Source of the DNA: Gracilaria vermiculophylla
Lineage: Eukaryota; Rhodophyta; Florideophyceae; Gracilariales; Gracilariaceae
Length of the DNA: 64,000 bases
Direction of reading: 5' to 3'
Assembly (NCBI GenBank): GCA_019155205.2
Contig: JAHNZQ020000004.1
Coordinates: 4,709,602 to 4,773,601, forward strand
The position numbers and the translations under genes are program-made. The notes under the pieces are model-generated. The model did no database searches. It saw only the letters and a list, made by a program, of their open reading frames with translations, and was not told the DNA's origin. Of the stretch, positions 30,906-42,448 are shown piece by piece. Each line of letters begins with the position of its first letter. The first letter of the stretch is position 1.

Positions 30906-32627
30906 ATGAACAACCACAGAACCATTATTGCATGCAGCGCCGCAATGACTCACAGTCGTCTTGCAGAATCTGTTCGCACCCTGCATCATTGTTGTTCATT
31001 CAAAGCCCCGCCTCACAGCAAACGACGAAAATGGCTTCGTCGAGTTGCGTTTCATATATTATACACTGTCATCTTGAGAATGACCGTAATTCACTACCCC
31101 TCAAGCCCACAATGTGTACTTCTTCGTAGACGATTGGATAGTTCTCCACACATAAACTCATTAGCCGAAGAGTTATTTTCAAGAGTGTGCCGGGTCAAAA
31201 AAGACACGTGTAAGCTGCTTTACTCTGTATTTGTAACTCTCACAAAATCGCAGAGACTCCATTCAGCAGTGTCACAAGGCGTTTCCCCGTCAGAAATGAT
31301 GTGCAACATCTTACAGCTTCCAGCTGTCGCACGCTACCTTGGTTTGCGTGGGTCATGTGGCATCAGAGTGTCTACGGTATATAATGTATTTGAAGAAACG
31401 ATTTGTGCACTCAACGATATGCCACTGTTCAGAATCTCGGATACAGAAGAAAAATGTCGAAAAATTGCATGGCAGTTTACAAGAATGCGCAAACCCCCAT
31501 TTGATAAGGTTATTGCAGCACTCGATGAGGAAGTGGTTCAATTCCGTGGACCTTCACATTCCAATGCTCTTGATCCCATGAAGTATTTCAACAGGAAGAC
31601 ATTCTTCGCTATAGTTGTTCAAGCAGCTATAGAGGCAAATTATAAGTTAAGCTTTATTTTCGCTCGTTGGGCCGGAAGAAGTCATGCCTCTATCACCTTT
31701 TGTGCAGCCAAGCTCTTTACTCTGTGTGGTACTGTCAGCCCTCCTGTCGAGGTAGTAGAGCACAACGTCCGTTAGGAGTTTTTAGTGACTCCAAAGGCGC
31801 GTATTCCTAAAGGTGGTCTCCGGTATCCGCTGTCGCGAGCCGGGGGAATTCTATAAGGGATCCGCAAACACCAAGCGGAGGGGGAGGTTCACTGGGCGGA
31901 CAATGCTCCTACAGGCGCTGCTATGATGCGACCTGGGGATCGGCGGCTTAGAAACCTGCGTGAATAGACGAGAGACTCCAACCGGAAAATGTAGAAGAAG
32001 ACTCAAGGGTGCTTGTCTTTACTTCCCCAGAGGTGGAGCTCAACCGGCAGCTTAAATATCTAGCCGGGAGCCCGCCTCGGCAGGTCGCACTACTGTGCTA
32101 ATTACCTGCATAAAATATCTAAAATAAATAATAAATTCTACCGTACCTTAAGGATACTGTAGCGCACGCGGGCAATATTATGCACCACGTGGCCCAGCTA
32201 ATAAATTACGAACCCTCCTTAGGAATATTATGCCTTAAGGCCAAACCACCATATTTCCGTAGGAGCCACTGTACTACACTCTGCTCCTGAGCAATCGTCT
32301 TCCACAATGGGCAACTGTGTTCGCTAATGTTGCTTTTTCGAATGGAGACAGGATAATTACTCCGTAATGTGCAATAGGTTAAACAAGTGCCCAGGAGCCT
32401 TTCAATTACTATCATTAATCTGTGAGAATAACGGTGGAGCAAGCATTTTGGAATGCATGTGTGCCGCTTTGGAATCGTCTGGTCAGTCCTTCGATTTCCA
32501 CTCGCTAAATGCAAACTTGTCATTACGGTTACTGCTAAGCTTCATAATTTCATCATCGACAACGCAGATGCAAGCTTACTTGCAATGATGGCACCTCATG
32601 CCTGCAACTGTATTCAGGGTTCCCCAT
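30906..32627 (+). pseudogene. PIF/Harbinger (HARBI1-like) transposase, interrupted by an LTR
   Basis: Codons 30906-31724 give the N-terminal two thirds: SEMMCNILQLPAVARYLGLRG, FDKVIAALDEE (first catalytic Asp region) and YFNRKTFFAIVVQAA. The next catalytic block reads WAGRSHAS, lacking the usual Asp. A solo LTR then interrupts at 31725-32278. Across the 5-bp target duplication the frame resumes exactly at 32284 and runs to a TAA at 32359. Beyond that, fragments FNYYH..SVRITVEQAF and KLHNFII, typical of the transposase C-terminus, continue in shifted frames to about 32627. The gene is therefore doubly dead: LTR insertion plus stops and frameshifts. No terminal inverted repeats were identified. 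Confidence 0.8.
31720..32283 (+). mobile_element. Solo LTR (R1) with 5-bp target duplication
   Basis: A 554-bp LTR at 31725-32278, TGTGGTAC...GTACTACA. It is flanked by direct CTCTG copies at 31720-31724 and 32279-32283. It is inserted in the Harbinger transposase. There is no internal coding region, so it is a solo LTR left by recombination, or a non-autonomous unit. It belongs to a family with four more copies in the window. Confidence 0.9.
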
Positions 32628-32652
32628 CATAACATTTTCAAGACATGCTTCA

Positions 32653-33206
32653 TGTAGTACAGTAAATCCTAAGGTGAAATGGCGGTGGGGCTTTACGACG
32701 GGATATTCCTCAGGAAGTATGTATTTTATTACCCGAGCCACGTAGTGCATACTTCGGCCCGCGTGCGCTACAGTATCCTTAAGGGATGGTAGTGATATTA
32801 TTTATTTTAGTTAATTAACGCAGATTTTTAGTACAGTAGTAGGACCAGCCGAGGCGAGCTCCTGGCCTGGTACGTAATCTGCCGGTGGAGCTGTACCTCT
32901 GGGGAAGTAAAGACAAGCACCCTTGAGTCTTCATCTACTTTTCTGGTTGGAGACTCTCGTCGATCATCCTCAGGTTTCTAAGCCGCCGATCACCAGGTCG
33001 CATCATAGCAGCGCCTGTAGGAGCATTGTCCGCCCAGTGTTCCTCCCCCCTTGCTAGGTGTTTTTGGATCCCCTCTCAGGATTTTTCCTGGCTCGCGACA
33101 CCGATTACCAGAAACCAGCGATGGGAACACGCACCTTTGGAGGTAATCAAAATTCCCAATGGACATTGTGCTTTAGTACCTCGAAAAGAGGGCTGACAGT
33201 ACCGCA
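32653..33206 (-). mobile_element. LTR copy R2, inverted
   Basis: About 554 bp, the same family as R1 in reverse orientation (TGTAGTACAG at the left end, CTGACAGTACCGCA at the right). More diverged than R1. Flanks CTTCA and ACTGA do not match, so it is either old or rearranged. Confidence 0.82.
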
Positions 33207-33272
33207 ACTGATCTCATGACTTAGAAGGTCACAGTTTCTAAAGGATTCGCAAAAGTCGCAGCAGAACCGTGT

Positions 33273-33827
33273 TGTGGTACTGTCAGCCCTCTTCTCGAGG
33301 AAGTAAAGCACAACGTCTGATAGGAGATTTTGTTGACTCCAAATGTGCGTATTCTTAAAGGTAGTCTCTGGCATCCGCTGTCGCGAGCCGGGGGAATTCT
33401 GAAAGAAAATCCGCAAACACCAAGCGGAGGGGGAGGTTCACTGAGCAGACAATGCTCCTATAGGCGCTGCTATGATGTGACCTGGAGATCGGCGGCTTAG
33501 AAACCTGGGGATGATCGACGAGAGTCTCCAACCAGAAAAGTAGATGAAGACTCAAGGGTGCTTGTCTTTACTTCCCCAGAGGTACAGCTTCACCGGCAGA
33601 TTAAGTATCAGGCCAGGAGCTCGCCTCGGCTGGTCCTACTACTGTACTAATAATCTGCGTAAATTAACTAAAATAAATAATAATTCTACCGTCCCTAAAG
33701 GATACTGTAGCGCACGCGGGCAGAGATATGCACCGCGTGGCTCAGTTAATAAAATACGATCACTCCTTAAAAATCTTATACCAGAAGGCCACCCCACCAT
33801 TTTTCCCGTAGAAGCCACTGTACAACA
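33273..33827 (+). mobile_element. LTR copy R3, upstream of the left gypsy element
   Basis: About 555 bp, same family and orientation as R1. It lies directly upstream of a plus-strand gypsy gag region, so it may be that element's 5' LTR. Against this, no tRNA primer-binding site starting TGG follows it and flanks CGTGT and TACCC do not match. Confidence 0.8.
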
Positions 33828-34546
33828 TACCCCCTTGCCTAAATTGCATTACGTCCTTGAGGTGCATCTTCCGATTCTTTGATCCGTGGGGTGGCTCCTA
33901 TCGGTGTTGCCGCAAGCGCGGCCTCTGGCGCTTAACTCATTCTCTTTTTCAGGCGTTCCTCCATTTCTTCATACTCCTGTGCGGCGTATTGCCGCGTGTT
34001 CGCGTTTTCTTCCATGCCGTGGTTGCGGACCTCGCTCCCTTTTGGCTCGGCTGCGTCCTTTCGTTATCGACATATCCTGTCCGTGCAACCATACCAGTTG
34101 GCGGCGTGACCTCCCTTGCATTCAAGTTCGTCGTGCGCGATGCAGTCGCGGAATCTCCGTGGCCGGAGCGTGGGTCGGATCAGAGTGGACACTGACTCCC
34201 TTGAGGCGCTTTCCACTCCGATTCTTTCAAGGATTCTCCTTCGGGGAGCACCCACTTCATGGCGTCCGTTCATCCATTCTCCTTGAAGGTGGAAGTCTCA
34301 TGATCTCCTCGTCTGCGTCCCCGTCGTCCTTCACTGGATATGAATGCGCGCCTCGCTATGGTGCTCCATACCTCGCCTGATTCCGGTCGCCTGGCTTCTT
34401 CTCGAATTCCACGATGGCGGCTTGACGCGGCTTCCGCCTTGGTGGTGCATATAATCGCGGGTCGTTCCCCAAGTGGTGTCAAATCTCTCTCCTCAGGTGC
34501 TACCACGCGTTCGGTTGCCATCCATACCGCTTCCTACACCTTCGGC

Positions 34547-36801
34547 ATGTCTTCTCCGGTCCCAGCGCCTACATCTCCTTCGAATCCTGAGGTGTACCAC
34601 ACCTCGACCGGTGCACCGTTCCGTCCAGGAGAGCATTTCGACCATCGCACCACGCGGGTCTTCGTCCCGTTCCACGACAGCCGCGTGAGTCTCCCGTGTC
34701 CCGTGGAGGATTACATTCACCACTTCGGCCTATACCTTCAGGCGATGCGACTCCGCGCCATACCAGAGGTTGCGTGGAACGACTAGAAGCGGAACCGGGT
34801 GGATGCGTATCCTGCTCACTGGCTCCACACTCCGGTGCACGGTGACAACGCTCCAACCACAGTGAAACACTGCGATACTCCATATCTGAGGTGTGCTGAA
34901 TGAAGTGCAACGCTTTTAGCGGTATCAGCACGTCGTGCGCTCATATTCCGCTCTGGCGATGCTCACCACCTTGCCGTGAAGTATGAGTGTTACACCGGTA
35001 GTCCGTTTCCTTTGGAAGGGCCCCAATTTGGTTGACAAGTGATGCCAATCTCGTCGGAGGTGTATCGGAAGATCTGCGTACTTTACGGACTGATGTTGAT
35101 TCCCTTTTGGAGGTTTTGAGGGGTTACCCAGATATGGTGAAGGATGTTGACTCGAAGTTTCATCGGGTTCTGTCCCGTCTTGAGACGTTGGAAAATACCA
35201 TCAGAGGTGATGACAATGTCCCAGATGCACCAGCGGTGGTTTCTCATCGATATGGTGACCGTGCTTGCACGAAGAACCGCCCCCAAAAAATGGAATGACA
35301 AAGACTATGACTCGGAAGTCGTCCCGATCATCGGTGAATTCTAACCGCTCTGCGGAATCCGCTTCGTCAGACTCGTCTGCTGACGGTGATCGTCACGCTC
35401 GTTCATTGCACTCGCGTCGTTCAGCAGCCACCCATGGTGAGATTCGAGCCCGACAGAAGGGAAGAATGCACTCCGGTATGAAGGAACTGAAGCCTACTAA
35501 CCCTTTGTACAGGAAGCTTTTATCATACCGGTATTACCTTTTGGAAGATTCCTCTTAGGATTGAACACCCCGTGGAACTAAGAAGGTAAAAGATTGCATC
35601 AAGCGGATGGCTTTGTCGTTTCGTAACCAGAATTTCACTGGAGAGGATCCGATTCTCGTTCTGGATTTTCTTTCACGCTTTGTAGCGGAGGCAGATATCC
35701 TCGGAATGAGTGAAGGATAGGCTTACGTCGCCCTACCGTGTTTCTTTCGTTGAATCGCTGAAGATCAATTCAACTCTGTACGAGGTTCGTCTCGCGCCTC
35801 TGAAGGAGGGGTCACCTGTTTACCCGAGGCCGATCAGTATTTGCTACGCTCATACGCGACAGGAATTTCATTACAGGAAGCTATCCTGGCCCTGCGCTAT
35901 ACAAAGCAACGCCCGAAGGAAATGGAGACCGAGTACTCAGTTAGACTGAACAAGGCCTTTCACCGATGTGGCAATGTTTATTTCGCTAGCGAGCGTTGTA
36001 CAATGTTTATCGACGGATCGGATCCGGCTATTCGCACCCTTGTTGCCAAACGTCGGGAAGACAGGAGAAGGTTACCTACTTAGAAGTGGTACAGTACGCG
36101 AGGGCGGAAGGAGACGCCCTACGTGCCCGCTCCGGAAGCCGAGTCAGGTCCCAGGCCCTACACATGAAGGCCACCCCGTCATCAGTTTCACTGTTGCCCC
36201 AGAAATACTCTCAACGTGAGGTTGACAATGTTCACTTTACTCAGCATGATCTGGTTTCCATACCCACAACGGAGCTCCCGTCCACAACGGGACATTCGGT
36301 GGAACCAGATAGTCAATTGCTGTATGCAGATCGCCAACGCGTTGGCGGCCCATAAGTTACGTATGCTAACAGTAATCATTATTAGAGACCTGATTGGGTG
36401 GATACGCACTCGTCGGCGGTGAAGTTCAGTACAACCGAAATATCGGGAGACACCAGACGTTGATCTGTTATCTTTGTTACAACCATGGACACACGGCCCC
36501 ACAGTGTATCATGACTCTGAGGGACATGCCCAAAGTGGTTATTAACCTTGAAGCCCTGACCCCGGAAGAACACGCATCAGTTCCTGTCACCGAATACTTG
36601 CGTGCGAAGACCGAGTTTTCTCGTAAGTTTACACCATTTCAATCTCAAGCGGTACCCAGCACTGGTTCTTCCTTGGCCACTGCTTCTGCGAGTCAAGCCG
36701 CTTCGGCAGATGTTTCTGTTTCTCGGCAAACGGCTCCGCGAACCGCTTCATTGCCGTGGAATACTGTTCCTATGAAAACGGATGCTGCTCAGGAAAACTG
36801 A
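34547..36801 (+). pseudogene. Gy1 gag remnant with CCHC zinc knuckle
   Basis: Starts at MSSPVPAPTSPS (34547). Broken by stops at 34784 and by frameshifts. A capsid-like block near 35620-35710 (NFTGEDPILVLDFLSRF) has a close relative in the right element (SFSGEDPISVLNFLTRF). At 36466-36507 a single CX2CX4HX4C knuckle is intact (CYLCYNHGHTAPQC). Several frames must be joined to follow the protein, so it is dead. Confidence 0.7.
34901..35042 (+). repeat. Direct repeat of about 142 bp, left copy
   Basis: TGAAGTGCAACGC...GACAAGTG, about 92 percent identical by eye to 44246-44387. It lies inside the Gy1 gag region. It may be decayed gag coding sequence (a frame reads RYQHVVRSYSALAML) or a very short terminal repeat. 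Confidence 0.7.
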
Positions 36802-36996
36802 GTGGGGGAGTCTCTTGTAGAGAGGCGCCTAAGTCGAGGTCATCGGCGCCTGAGGCGTCAAAGCCTCGCTCCCCGGTCAAGATCCTTTCAAGGAAGTTGT
36901 TGACCACCACAGACGTGGGCCCGGCCCACCTCTGTGAGTTACGTAGCCCGTGCATACGGTGTAAGAATCATCGGTCACCGGATAGAGTCATGGTAA

Positions 36997-37241
36997 TGGC
37001 CAAGCGAAATTACAAAGTTTTCGCTGACTTTGGCCTTTCCGCCCAGTATATGGTGCGTCATCTCTCTATTCTGGATACAGGTGCCGGCCCCAATTTCATT
37101 GTTGAATCTCTCTCACCGCCTGAAGTGCGTTCTCGTGTTAGACAAAGACCCGTCATGGACGTTGCTGCTGCCAATAACAACCCATTGAAGACGCCTGGTA
37201 CGGTTTCTCTGATGATCTGGATTGGTAACTGTTCGATGTAG
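36997..37241 (+). pseudogene. Gy1 retropepsin-type protease
   Basis: The catalytic motif ILDTGAGPNFIV sits at about 37068-37103 (Asp codon 37074-37076), followed by a strand with hydrophobic spacing to a stop at 37241. The same DTGAGPN motif occurs in the right-hand element. Confidence 0.75.
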
Positions 37242-37943
37242 CTCGAGTTGACCGTCTGTAAGACGCTAGCGGCCCCCATTATCTTACGATGTGACTTCTG
37301 CGATAGTTTGGTAGAGACAATTCGTCCGCGTGCGCGAGAAGTTTAACTAAAAGATGGTTCCATCATTCCGATAGTTCGTCGTTCATTACGGCGTGCCTCA
37401 TCCAAGTTGGTTCCTCTTCCGGTCCTCTTGCAAGAATCGTCACCTCCAAATGAGTCGCTCAAGCTACGTGTCGCACGGCCAATCTCCATACCGCCCGAAT
37501 CGCAGGCGTGGGTATCAGTTACTGCCACTCCAAAAGGATTGCGTGTTTTTCGACCGCTCACCTTGCTGTATGAGAAGTATCAATTGGCCCTGGCTAGTGG
37601 TGTCGTTCAGGTTTCAAATGAACACCACTTACAGGTCCTGATAGCCAACTTTAGCAAGAAGCCGCAGTATCTGGCGAAGAACCAAGTAGTTGGTACTGTA
37701 CTTCCGCATCCAACGGCTTTAATCCCTACAAAGGTGTGCGCAGCCGATGTACTCGGATTAGTTCAAGAACCAGATGATACGCCTCATGCTAAAGACGATG
37801 AGGGTTCCCAATCTTCTGTGGAGTGGCGCAGCACGAAATATTCGGAAAAGAAGGCCGTTCCTACGAGTTACGATAAGTTGGACTCTGTGAAGGAGTTAGA
37901 AGATCTGGATCTCGGACATGTACCGGATTGACACCGCGAGAAG

Positions 37944-39500
37944 TTGAGAAAAATGTTGCGAGAGTTCACCTCAATGTGGGATGGATCCCTCGGGCAGGTG
38001 TCGGCCACAAAACACCGGATTGACTTGTTATCGGACACCAGGCCGATTGCTCAACACCTCCATAGGGCAGGCCCCAAGGCAAGTGAGGAAGAACAGTTCC
38101 ATGTGGATAAAATGCTCCGCAAAGGCGAGATAGAACCACCTCAATCACCGTGGGAATCCTCAGTGGTACTGGCTCCGAAACCAGATGGGACTTGACGTTT
38201 TTGCATCCACCACCGTCGCCTTAATGCCGTCACCGTGAAAGACGTGTACCCCATACCGCGCATGGACGAGTATGTTGACTCTCGTGGTGAGGCGACTGTC
38301 TTCTCCACATTGGATGCGAACTGGGGATACTGGCAAGTACCCATAAGATCGGGAGACCGTGATAAGACTGCTTTCGTCTGTTACTCAGATTTGTACCGCT
38401 TTAAGCGTATGCCATTTGGGTTAAGAAACGCTCCCGCTACTTTCCAGCGTGCGTTACATGTCCTTTTTGCTCCCTTCAAATGGCGATCGTGCCTCGTTTA
38501 CCATGACAATATCATGGTCTTCTCCAACAACTTGGATGATCATTTAGAACACGTTCGTGAAATCATGATGACGTTACGTGATGCTAGAGTAACCCTCAAG
38601 CTGAGGAAGTACGAATTCTTTACTGAATTGGTCAACTACTTGGGCCATGTCATTCGCCCTGGGCGCTTGCTGATACAGGAAGCTCGGGTCAAATCTCTGA
38701 AAGAGGCCAAGCACCCGAGAACTCAACCGGAACTCCGCTCCTTTCTAGGGTTATGTAATGTGTATAGACGGTTTATCCCGAGCTTCAAAAAGATTGCGGG
38801 ACCCTTTAATGATCTTCTCCGAAAAGAAAAACCGCCAAAATTGGGCCCCCTTAACCCTGCACAGGTGGAACCTTTCAACTCTCTGAAGGAGGCTTTCACC
38901 TCTGCACCGATATTATCTATGCCTAAGGATGGGTGACCTTATACCCTGGATACGTATGCGAGTGATTACCAAATTGGTTGTGCGTTATTCCAAACACATC
39001 GGTTTTTGGTCCCGAACGCTCAACGTCGGAACTACTCAGTCCCCGAAACGGAATGCCTCGCTATGTTATAGGCTATGCAAACACTCAGCCCATATCTGAT
39101 GCGCACACGCTTCACCGATACTACGGGCCACTCCGCTCAGCGTTGGTTAATGTCCGTCACGGAACCATCGGGCCGCTTGATGCGTTGGAGACTACGCCTC
39201 GCTGAGTTCGATTTTGAAGTCGCCTATAAGAAGGGTTCCCTTAATACACAGGCTGATGCTTTGTCTCGTTCAGGAACGGAAGCGGAAACCCTTTCCGTCG
39301 ATGACGATGATACTCCTTGTTTCCTTCTTGAAGAGAAGTTACGTTATGATCTGGTTTCAGATAATACTGTTGATGATCTGCTCGTCGCTGACGGTGACGA
39401 ACCAGATACCGGATCCTTCGCACCGATCACTCCCGAAGAAATGATCCGCGAACAGTATGGAGACCCGTTTTGTACGAAATTACGCGCCCAACTCGATTGA
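37944..39500 (+). pseudogene. Gy1 reverse transcriptase and RNase H
   Basis: The RT runs 37944-38936 with a stop at 38193. Visible blocks: STLDANWGYWQV, MPFGLRNAPATFQRA and YLGHVI. The catalytic box reads Tyr-His-Asp-Asn (38499-38510) instead of the usual Tyr-X-Asp-Asp, so one catalytic Asp is lost. RNase H follows (YTLDTYASDYQIGCALF, with stops at 38936 and 39072). The tether ends LNTQADALSR (39235-39270), typical of gypsy elements. Confidence 0.85.
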
Positions 39501-39542
39501 GGTGCTAACCTTGCTTTCGGAGTTGACTCACAAGGTTACTTT

Positions 39543-40897
39543 GTGAGGACTGTGTCTTCTTCGTCACAAATAGTGGTTTCCAGTTCCTTCCAGTCGAAAG
39601 TATTGCATCTCTCGCACTTTTCGAAGTTAGCTGCACACCCTGGTGGAAGGAGGCTCTACACGACATTACGTCGGCATTTCTACTGGCTCACACTTACGTT
39701 GGATTGCTACGCGATTGTTCGGTCTTGTATCCACTGTGCTCGTGAGCAAGTCAATCTTCGCCGCTATGCGAAGAAGTTGACCCTGTTCATGGCACGGGCC
39801 CCGCTAGAATTCCTCGCCATCGATATACTGGGTGCGTTCCTCTAAACTGCACGTGGTAACAAGTTTCTACTCGTAATGACGGATAGTTTCTCGAAGCTCG
39901 TCCGGACTGTACCGTTGAAGAAGATAACCGCACGATCCGTGGCAGAAGCATTCGTCTGTCACTGGGATCTCATCTACGGTCCACCGGTTAATCTCTTATC
40001 CGATAGCGGACAGCAGTTCGCCGCGCGTTTCTTCCAAGATGTTTGTAAAATACTTGACATCAGAAATGTGTGTACAACGACATACCATCCCCAATCAAGT
40101 GGGCAGGTGGAACGGTTTAACCGAACGTTGTTGTCCGCTTTGCGTGCGTATATAGTTGAGCACCCCCGTACATGGGATTTGTACACAGACACCGTGACGT
40201 ATGCGTATAATACGTAGGTACACAGAGTAACTGGCTTATCACCCTTCGAGCTGGTGCTCTCAAGTCCCCCACCGCCTGTGGTGATTGAGTCGCAGTCCAC
40301 ACAAGACGGGTACCCGTCATCGGTTGGTCATTACCTCCGATGGAAGAATTGGCTAGCACGGATGGTCCCGGTCGCGAAATCGTCAATGACGCGAGCGCAA
40401 GCGCGTATCAACGAAATTTCGATGCCCGAGTCCGTCGGTCTCTTACCTCGCTGACGGCAGGACAGTTCGTCTTTGTCAGAAAGGAATATTACAACCCTCA
40501 GAAGGAGAAACGCCACAAACTCTCGCCCAATGCGGATGGCCGCTACAAAGTCATTTCAGTGAGCCGAGACACAGTCGTACTGGAAGTTGGCAATTCTCGT
40601 GAGCGGTTCAGCCGTGATCGAGTCCTACAAGCCCCTAACCCGCATTCGAAAGTCGTACGGGCCCCCGTAATCCCGGATGTTCGATTGATGCCCACTGCAG
40701 AAGAAGGTTCCTCGCACCGCGCAATCAGCCTCGGGCGCCCATCAAGAAGACTCTCGGACATACCGATTCTGTCACAGCACTCTTGGAAAACTCCGGTACA
40801 CGTTTGCTCGCGCTTTACAACGCGTGTCGAACCATTGTCAGACGTTGTTTCAGCCCCCGTCGCCGCCCCGGCTAAGGAGGGGGAGGACGCCAGTTAA
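39543..40897 (+). pseudogene. Gy1 integrase and GPY/F module
   Basis: Zinc-binding H2C2 region (HPGGRRLYTTLRRHFYW, then RSCIHCAREQ), core with Asp (FLAIDILG), Asp (LLSDSGQQFAA) and Glu (GQVERFNRTLL), all three catalytic residues present. Stops TAA at 39843 and TAG at 40215 break the chain. After the core comes the C-terminal module with GQFVFVRKEYYN and GRYKVISVSRDTVVLEV (GPY/F type). Confidence 0.85.
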
Positions 40898-41292
40898 TCC
40901 CGCTTTTCAGAGAAGTCTACACCACCGTCGCGAGCTCTTGTAAACTCTCGTGAGACACGGCAACCTGAAGTAGGGACACCGCACGCTACCGCCGCACGCG
41001 TGAAACTACGTCAGCAGACTGGAAGGAACAGCCCCCCCGATGGAAAGCTTCGTGAGCACGCTACGCAATCACCTCCATCAAGGGAGCAAGCTGTCAACCG
41101 CACTCGCGAGACGCTGCAAAGAAAACCGGACACGGACACTGTGCTGTCATCTCCCGTTGGAGGAATGAACACGGGAAGCCTGGCTCGGAACCCGGACGCT
41201 TTGTTGTCTCCCCACTCACCGACTACTGTCGAGAAAGTCGTGAGGACCCTCGCCGCTGCAGCGCGGACTAAACACTGTTGTAGAAGCCATTG

Positions 41293-41375
41293 GAAGCTTC
41301 CTAGAAGCAACTAGAAACTAGAAAAGTCCAGATGGTTCTAGAATATTCTATAGAAGAATTGTTGAGAATGTTCTA
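41293..41375 (+). promoter_or_regulatory. Cluster of heat-shock-element-like repeats in the LTR
   Basis: TTC-TA-GAA-TA-TTC at 41336-41348 is a perfect three-unit heat shock element (nTTCnnGAAnnTTCn), with another GAA at 41353. A second near-perfect triple, GAA-TG-TTC-TA-GA, is at 41366-41377. GAA-GC-TTC is at 41293-41300. All lie upstream of the LTR TATA box. Confidence 0.6.
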
Positions 41376-41400
41376 GATGCTTTGTGATAGAAATTGTTAG

Positions 41401-41500
41401 NNNNNNNNNNNNNNNNNNNNNNNNNNNNNNNNNNNNNNNNNNNNNNNNNNNNNNNNNNNNNNNNNNNNNNNNNNNNNNNNNNNNNNNNNNNNNNNNNNNN
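41401..41500. other. Assembly gap (100 N)
   Basis: Exactly 100 unknown bases, the usual placeholder for a gap of unknown size. It falls inside the short LTR. Confidence 0.99.
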
Positions 41501-42448
41501 CAGTATATAAGGAACAATTGTATACCAGGTTTGATGAATGATAGAAGTCAAGCCGAGTCATCAAGATAAATCAACTTTGCATTTATTCAAGTCTATCCTA
41601 AGCTCTGTACTACACCTATTTACAATAAACACGTCATGGAAGATCCCGGTATATGGAACCCTGATGTACATAACGCTTCAACACCCTCGCCAGGGGATGC
41701 GCAAGGTCCCACAAATGGGTTATCTGAAGTTCAAACGTCTGTCATCAGAGGATGTCTCTCTAGTGCTGTTCCGAGCAGCTCAGATCGTCTGAATTCAGCT
41801 CACAGTATCGCATGGCTGGTTGGCTTAACCCCAGCAGGGATGGCCCACACCGCATATGAAGGAGAGCCTGACCGCCACGTGTTGCGAGATGTGCACCACA
41901 CACCCATTCATGGTGACACAGCTCGGCAGTACAGGACGACGACAGCCAACCATATGGATACGCCTCGCCAACCGGCACGCACCGTGGCACATGAACCGCC
42001 TTTCCGTCACCAACCGTCGCAAGTGGGACGAGGAAGCCTTCGCAGATTAGCGATACGATCTCCTGAACCCGATGAGATAGCGTCAACCTCAACGAGAAGT
42101 TCAGTCGACCTCCATCAGGGAATCACATGACCAACGCCGCAGGCGAACGCTACGAACCGCTGGACGGACTCATCACCGGCCTTGCCGTCGGAAGCAACCG
42201 TTGTACGGACTGCAACTAGAACCGCCGCGCCTGATGTTTACTCGCGGGAGTTCATTATCGACCGTATCGTAGGGCACAGTTACCACCCAGAGGGATTTAT
42301 TCAGTGCCAGGTACGCTGGTATGGGTACCCGCCGTCTCAGGACACGGACGAACCGGTAGAGAACTTGCCCCGATCGAAAATCGTCCAGTATCACCACCGT
42401 ACCAGAACGGGAATACCCGGCACGATTGACCACGCGCTCGTCGGATAA

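Larger units (their letters stand above)
41271..41632 (+). mobile_element. Short solo LTR with heat-shock-type elements, spanning the gap
   Basis: Starts TGTTGTAG at 41276 and ends TACAATA at 41627, flanked by direct AACAC copies (41271-41275, 41628-41632). It is unrelated to the R family. The terminal CAATA is one base from the CAACA complement of TGTTG. It has a TATATAAGG box at 41504-41512 just after the N run. The left arm is packed with GAA/TTC pairs (see 41293-41375). Its true length is unknown because of the gap. Confidence 0.75.
33828..42448 (+). mobile_element. Decayed Ty3/gypsy element with chromodomain (Gy1)
   Basis: Domains in order on the plus strand: gag, CCHC zinc knuckle, aspartic protease, reverse transcriptase, RNase H, integrase, GPY/F module, long linker, chromodomain. 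This order (protease-RT-RNaseH-integrase plus a C-terminal chromodomain) is that of chromoviruses. Frames are broken by many stops, so it cannot be active. A separate short LTR and the assembly gap interrupt the linker at 41276-41627. No matching 3' LTR is found between the chromodomain and 44246. Confidence 0.88.
40898..42448 (+). pseudogene. Gy1 integrase tail with chromodomain
   Basis: A Pro/Thr/Arg-rich linker continues from the integrase. When the LTR at 41276-41627 and one AACAC are removed, the frame passes exactly from TKH into VMEDPGIWN. One TGA at 42128 follows, then, still in the same frame, a chromodomain at about 42239-42391 (SREFIIDRIVGHSYHPEGF, then CQVRWYGYPPSQDTDEP and LPRSKIVQY). 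The three aromatic-cage region is partly kept (Trp and Tyr in VRWYGY). Chromodomains guide integration to marked chromatin in known chromoviruses. Confidence 0.8.

Noticed and set aside
32653..33827. R2 and R3 as the two terminal inverted repeats of one DNA transposon
   Set aside because: Both match the TG...CA LTR family, which has 5-bp duplications at other copies; the pair is a chance inverted arrangement with only 66 bp between.
33886..34521. Overlapping frames in the leader of Gy1
   Set aside because: They show no gag or other motif and have frames of equal length on both strands.
38235..38936. Gy1 reverse transcriptase as a functional enzyme
   Set aside because: The catalytic box has Asn for Asp and the frame is broken upstream at 38193; the element is dead.
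41348..41569. Frames running through the N gap
   Set aside because: Unknown bases translate as X; there is no real coding evidence.
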